The translations under genes and the position numbers were made by a program. Shown one piece after another: positions 59,711-64,000 of a stretch of 64,000 nucleotides of DNA. Under the pieces are notes generated by a model. That model worked only from the letters and a program-made list of their open reading frames with translations. It did not search any database and was not told the origin of the DNA. This stretch comes from Sipunculus nudus (Eukaryota > Annelida > Sipuncula > Golfingiida > Sipunculidae): positions 30,693,558 through 30,757,557 of the forward strand of contig CM049310.1 of the NCBI GenBank assembly GCA_026874595.1, given 5' to 3'. The stretch's first letter is position 1. The number at the start of each line of letters is the position of its first letter.

Positions 59711-62700
59711 TATCTTCGCCTTAAAGCAATATTAATAAAACAACCTCAACGTGATAAAAATAGGAGTGAAGCCTGTTGAATCAACCACGTAAATGACCGG
59801 CGTGTGTGGGTTGAACTGTAACCTGAATTTGAAATGAAAACAAACATTGAGCCACGCCTCTGGACATTATATATTTTACTATATGAATACATAAATCGTA
59901 TGGGATCATATGTTATTTCAAATGGCAACGATTCCCGGGACAACGGTCTCAAAACTGGTTCCAGTATACCCGCGAAACCACGTGCTTAGTGAGAACAGAG
60001 ATAACGTAATACAAAAAGCGCTTTAAACGATATTAAAAATGATCCCTTGAAGAAATGATTGGTTCCTTTCTCTCGAAATGAGGATTCCATTTCCAGAGTC
60101 CGTGTCTGACGGCCGTAGCCTCGAATTCAGTATCAAAAGTACTGAGCTTAGATCGTTCGAAATCGCCCTGACAGTTTGCATTTCCTCTTAGGGCCCATTA
60201 TCTACAAACATATATGCTCGGAAGTCGGCAACATTCGTAGGGAGTGCCGTTTAATGTCTTAGGTTATACAAATGAGTTGACATGAATCTTGTGGAGGAAA
60301 CGAAGTGCCAACATGTGTCTGTCTCAGAGACTATACCAAATCTCGTCTGTCCAGCCATGGCATGCCTCGTCGTCGTGGTTACCGGGGTTACCCAGTCAGG
60401 TGTTTTGTTACCTAAATTAGCGATAAGCGCCAAAGTCAAATGAAACAATTGTCGGTACACTTCACACATAAGTTAACGTAAATTTGGCAGTAACACGTGG
60501 GATAATATTGATATAAATAATAATTGGAAGACTTATGCGTGGGCGTGACCGGCGGGAATAAAAAAAAAGTCGAAAATCATTTTTTATTTCATTTTTCCAG
60601 TTTTTAGGGTCGGCGGGTTCGAGAAACGAAAAAAAATAAAAAATGTTGGCCTTATTACATACAGCCGTGACTTGTGCAAACTTAGAGTAGGAGTCACGTA
60701 CGTTAAGAACGTTAAGGTGACAGACATCCAGATCCAGCCGGAGAAGACAGAAAAAGACGCGCCTTAATGGATAATCCCTGTATCTCCATGTTATTTGTTG
60801 CGTGCTTATGTCTTGAGCGTAAAGTCCCCGCTATTTTGGGGTTATTCCATAACCTCAGAGTGTGAGTGGGAAGAAAGTCTTAGAAAACATAATTTCTAAT
60901 ACACGCGATGACCATTTTCCCCTCTTAAGCCATTGACTGCGTTCATGGAGCGCCCATGACCATACTTGTCAGAATAAATACAACAAATCAAGCAGTGTAA
61001 ACGCTGAATTTCTGTGGGGGGGTTTTCTCTCCCTCGCAGGCAGATCAGTAAATGAGTACAGTCGAGGAAAGAAAACGTTTACCTTCATTCAAACAAATAT
61101 ACTCGATAAAGGAGGAGGCGTGCGCGCGCATGTGTGTATTAGGGAAAGGGGACAAATTGAAGCTTGTACAATGTCCAAATTAAGACGCTTTTTTACTATT
61201 TATTGAAGCTTCATTGTTGAGCGGGACATCTATTGGAAAAGAGCGTTTCTGTGTAGGAGGAAAGTTAGTCTAAGTCACAATTAACAAGTAAAGACAAATT
61301 ATGACCACTTGTTTAAATATTTTTTTCTTCTTTAACCATGCCCGTCTTATTTAATCGAGCGGCAGCCTGTACTGTCTTACCAACGAGAGGAGAATTCGTT
61401 AGGATGTTAACTGCCGTAAAAACTAGAATTCTTATAAATGTTGCAACTGTCAAATTTAAATGGTTTATCTAGAAACTTAGCCTCACTGTGAAATTCGTGA
61501 AAGATAAATGCAAATACATCTCAAATCCCTCCATTTTGTGTTAAATAGAGAGCAACGCAAGCCGATGAAATCAAAGCGACCACCAGTACTTCGACAAACT
61601 GGTGTGTATTAAAATATATATCGGGTCCATCTTACCTTATATAAAATGGATATATCGTATCATATCCAAAATGAAGCGAATTGGCGAATCAATTCAGAGT
61701 TACGACAAAATACGGAAGTGCGGTCTCCACTAAAGAAAATATTTTTCTTGAACAACCTGAATTTTGCAGAAAAAAATGTCTCCCGGGTTCGTTTTAAACC
61801 GTTTACTGCCTGGGGGTAAAGAATGTTCAGTCAACACTATCCTCTCTTTCATATTTTTGATATCAACTTATTTTCATGACGATCCGATTCGGACTCCCAC
61901 AGGTGGTGATGTCTGGATTAATTAGTCTAATTTTAGCTTCAAGTCGCGTCATGTTAGTAAACAAGTACCTGTTATTCAGGACAGTAGAGGTAGGTATGAT
62001 TAGGCAGCAGTATTTTGTGAGACACATAATGTGGGGATTTCAGCGTGTCTTAGCTCGGGACACCCAATATGTACAGGGTCCCTGACTGACAGGCCTAATA
62101 GTGAGGATGTGAACAGACAGTCTACGTCTCGACTATGTCTACAGTCACTGAGTTGCACTGGGATGAACTTTAATACTGTCCTGAAAATATTCCCTCGTCC
62201 CTTTCATCCTTGTCTCTTTGCCCCATCAATGTTTCCCCAAGGTAATTTTTCTGTCTGATAACTCTTCCTCTCAATTTTAACCTAAATCCCGATTGTTTGT
62301 TAACATGTAAAAATAAGCATGAATGTATGGGGAGTTTTTCGCATTTTTTGCCCGTTATCCAACCCCTATACATCCAGAAACTGTCCCTGTGAGCCAGCCC
62401 TGACACCCTTTGTTACTGGCGGATCCAGACGGGGGCCAGGGGGCACATGCCCCCCTTTAGCGTTCCCATCTTTCTTCCTTTTTTTCTGTCTTGCATACAT
62501 CAAACGTCCCTGTAAGTTAAACACTATATATTACATCGATAACGCTCTCTAGTTGATCCCCTTCTTGACCATTTCTCTCGCAACCTGCTTCAGTCATTCT
62601 TTCTTTTAACAGAACCCAAAGCATTTACTGGCTGGAATCGCCTATTAGCCAATGGGCTCTCTGACGTGACTCGCCCCTTTTCATTATAATAAGTTCTGTT

Positions 62701-63735
62701 AAACTTTATATTACAACCAGTAAGTGGCGATATTTCAATTTCTCTTTGAGTGTCCCCTTAAAATTTAAGATAACTCTCACTTTTTCAAAAACCATTTTAC
62801 CTGCACACACTGGACCCACAAAATGAAAGATCCGTCTGTTATTAGATGGACAAATAAATATATATACATATATAAAATAACAACCCCAATGCCCAGATAC
62901 AATGAAAAAATATATTTTTGCATATAAATTCCAAGTTATTGGACGTATTCTTTTGAACACTCCAAACCCCATTGGTAAAACACTGGAAATCCCTGTCCAT
63001 GATCATAACATTTTATATTGTCAAATATAGTCTACTGTGCCCTTTTCTTCTATTCTAGACTCTGTGCAACTCATTTCAATAATAATTTTGAGATTTATTT
63101 TAACTGAATACACGATGATTGCAGGCGTTGAAAGGAAAGAATGTGAGAAGAAAACTTTTTTGTATCATTATTGGATCAAACTTGCAATCCGTTTTTCTTT
63201 CAACAAAGTTTGGTTTAAGAAATGACAATGAAATGCTATTATAAAGGCATAGGAGTAGTTAGTCACAGGTTTGGATCTGGTGGTAAAGTATTCCTCATGG
63301 ATTCGTATTGGAGCAGGATACTGAAACGATGAATTTGGAAGGGAGGTTAAAACCCTTAGACCTCAAAAAGAAATTAAAATAAATTAAGTTGTTAAAGAAT
63401 TGGTTAATTGAATTGTATAAACTGTTGAGCCTCCCTCGGTCATTTTTCAATTCAGTGTAAAGAACTGACTAATTCCTACCTCATACAAAAAGCAAAAATT
63501 TCCATGTAAGCTGCCTCTGTATTATAAACTGCTAACAGCTATTTTTTTCCAATATTCCAATGGGCTATATGTGCTTTGCGTGAAAGTTTATTAGTTGTCG
63601 CTGAAAGTTTATTATGTATGATATAAGAAGAGAGAGAATGAACCTTATGTAAAGTTAAGTGATAATACGTTAAACACTTAAACTAAGCAGTTTTCATAAT
63701 TGAAATGTTTCAGGAATTCATCATATCACAAACAA
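59711..63735. other. Intergenic stretch, no supported gene
   Basis: Frames at 59746-59952 (-), 60251-60469 (-), 61876-62085 (+) and 62706-62972 (-) have no domain or splice support. At about 62408-62455, GGCGGATCCAGACGGGGGCC and GGGGCACATGCCCCCC form a short palindromic motif resembling the end of a DNA transposon. Confidence 0.35.
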
Positions 63736-64000
63736 CAAGTGACCCAGGGGTCATGACGCTCAGCTGACCAGGAAGACATTGACAAAAGTAATTTTATCAT
63801 CTGAATGTCAAATCTGAATGAAATACTTTTTCCAAACTTGACCTTTTGTATAAAATCATCCAATATTCATTGGGGTACTATGGAGCTCTGTAGCATGAAG
63901 GATATGGGTAACAGACACCTATTTTCAAGGTTTACAAGATGACTTTTCAGGGGTCTCCCAGCATGTCAAAAAATAAAATTCTAGGTCCAGTTATTATGAT
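63736..64000 (-). mobile_element. Helitron-like (pearl/HINE-like) element, cut by the window end
   Basis: The end block CAAGTGACCCAGGGGTCATG followed by ACGCTCAGCTGACC is the reverse complement of the right end of the element at 22176-23699. TGACCC and GGGTCA form the terminal palindrome (63740-63753, one central mismatch). The unit block AAATTCTAGGTCCAG begins at the window end. Confidence 0.6.

Noticed and set aside
60251-60469. 72-codon minus frame with a hydrophobic start
   Set aside because: Weak hydrophobic core, no acceptor or donor pair that gives a sensible precursor, no domain.

Overview
This window looks like AT-rich genomic DNA of a lophotrochozoan animal, most likely a bivalve mollusc. 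Support comes from GT-AG introns, L1-type and CR1-type LINE remnants, many micro- and minisatellites, and modular elements built from about 157-bp tandem cores that resemble the bivalve pearl / Helitron-like (HINE) elements. No complete conserved housekeeping gene, rRNA, tRNA or CRISPR array was found. No database search was possible, so every name rests on motifs read by eye.

Region 1 (1-12 kb) carries the best gene: the 3' part of a probable membrane-anchored mucin on the + strand. Four exons (251-289, 619-747, 1256-2431, 10404-10675) have good splice sites, and every junction is phase 1. They encode a Cys-rich extracellular module, a 391-codon Thr/Gln/Ala-rich mucin domain made of 36-bp repeats, and a single transmembrane segment with a short basic tail and a stop codon. 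The signal-peptide exon should lie left of the window. The last intron is about 8 kb. It holds a 40-bp minisatellite beginning at its own splice donor, CT and AT microsatellites, one Helitron-like element and a 22-bp minisatellite. Downstream is a diverged 60-bp array of CRE-like motifs.

Region 2 (14-17 kb) has a short minus-strand gene for a secreted, cysteine-rich, neuropeptide-like precursor of 73 residues. It also has a MITE with TIRs and one locus of a long-period (about 0.7 kb) repeat that recurs at 54.5-56.1 kb.

Region 3 (18.9-24.7 kb) is a decayed minus-strand L1-like retrotransposon with AP-endonuclease, linker, reverse transcriptase and C-terminal zinc-knuckle remnants. Two tandem-repeat-bearing elements interrupt it. 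One ends in a perfect hairpin followed by CTAG and sits between A and T, as Helitrons do. Relatives of that element lie at 8.0-8.8, 28.2-29.7 and 63.7-64.0 kb.

Region 4 (32-49.4 kb) holds a 26-bp minisatellite, a CR1/L2-like LINE fragment (36.9-37.4 kb), a second L1-like 3' fragment (41.8-42.7 kb), another reverse-transcriptase scrap (43.5-44.0 kb) and a 5-kb satellite of 44-45 bp units (44.3-49.4 kb).

Region 5 (49.4-64 kb) is mostly intergenic. Its notable parts are a TATA-box promoter with a probable non-coding first exon on the minus strand (about 50.9-51.15 kb), the second copy of the 0.7-kb repeat, short direct repeats and the start of another Helitron-like element.
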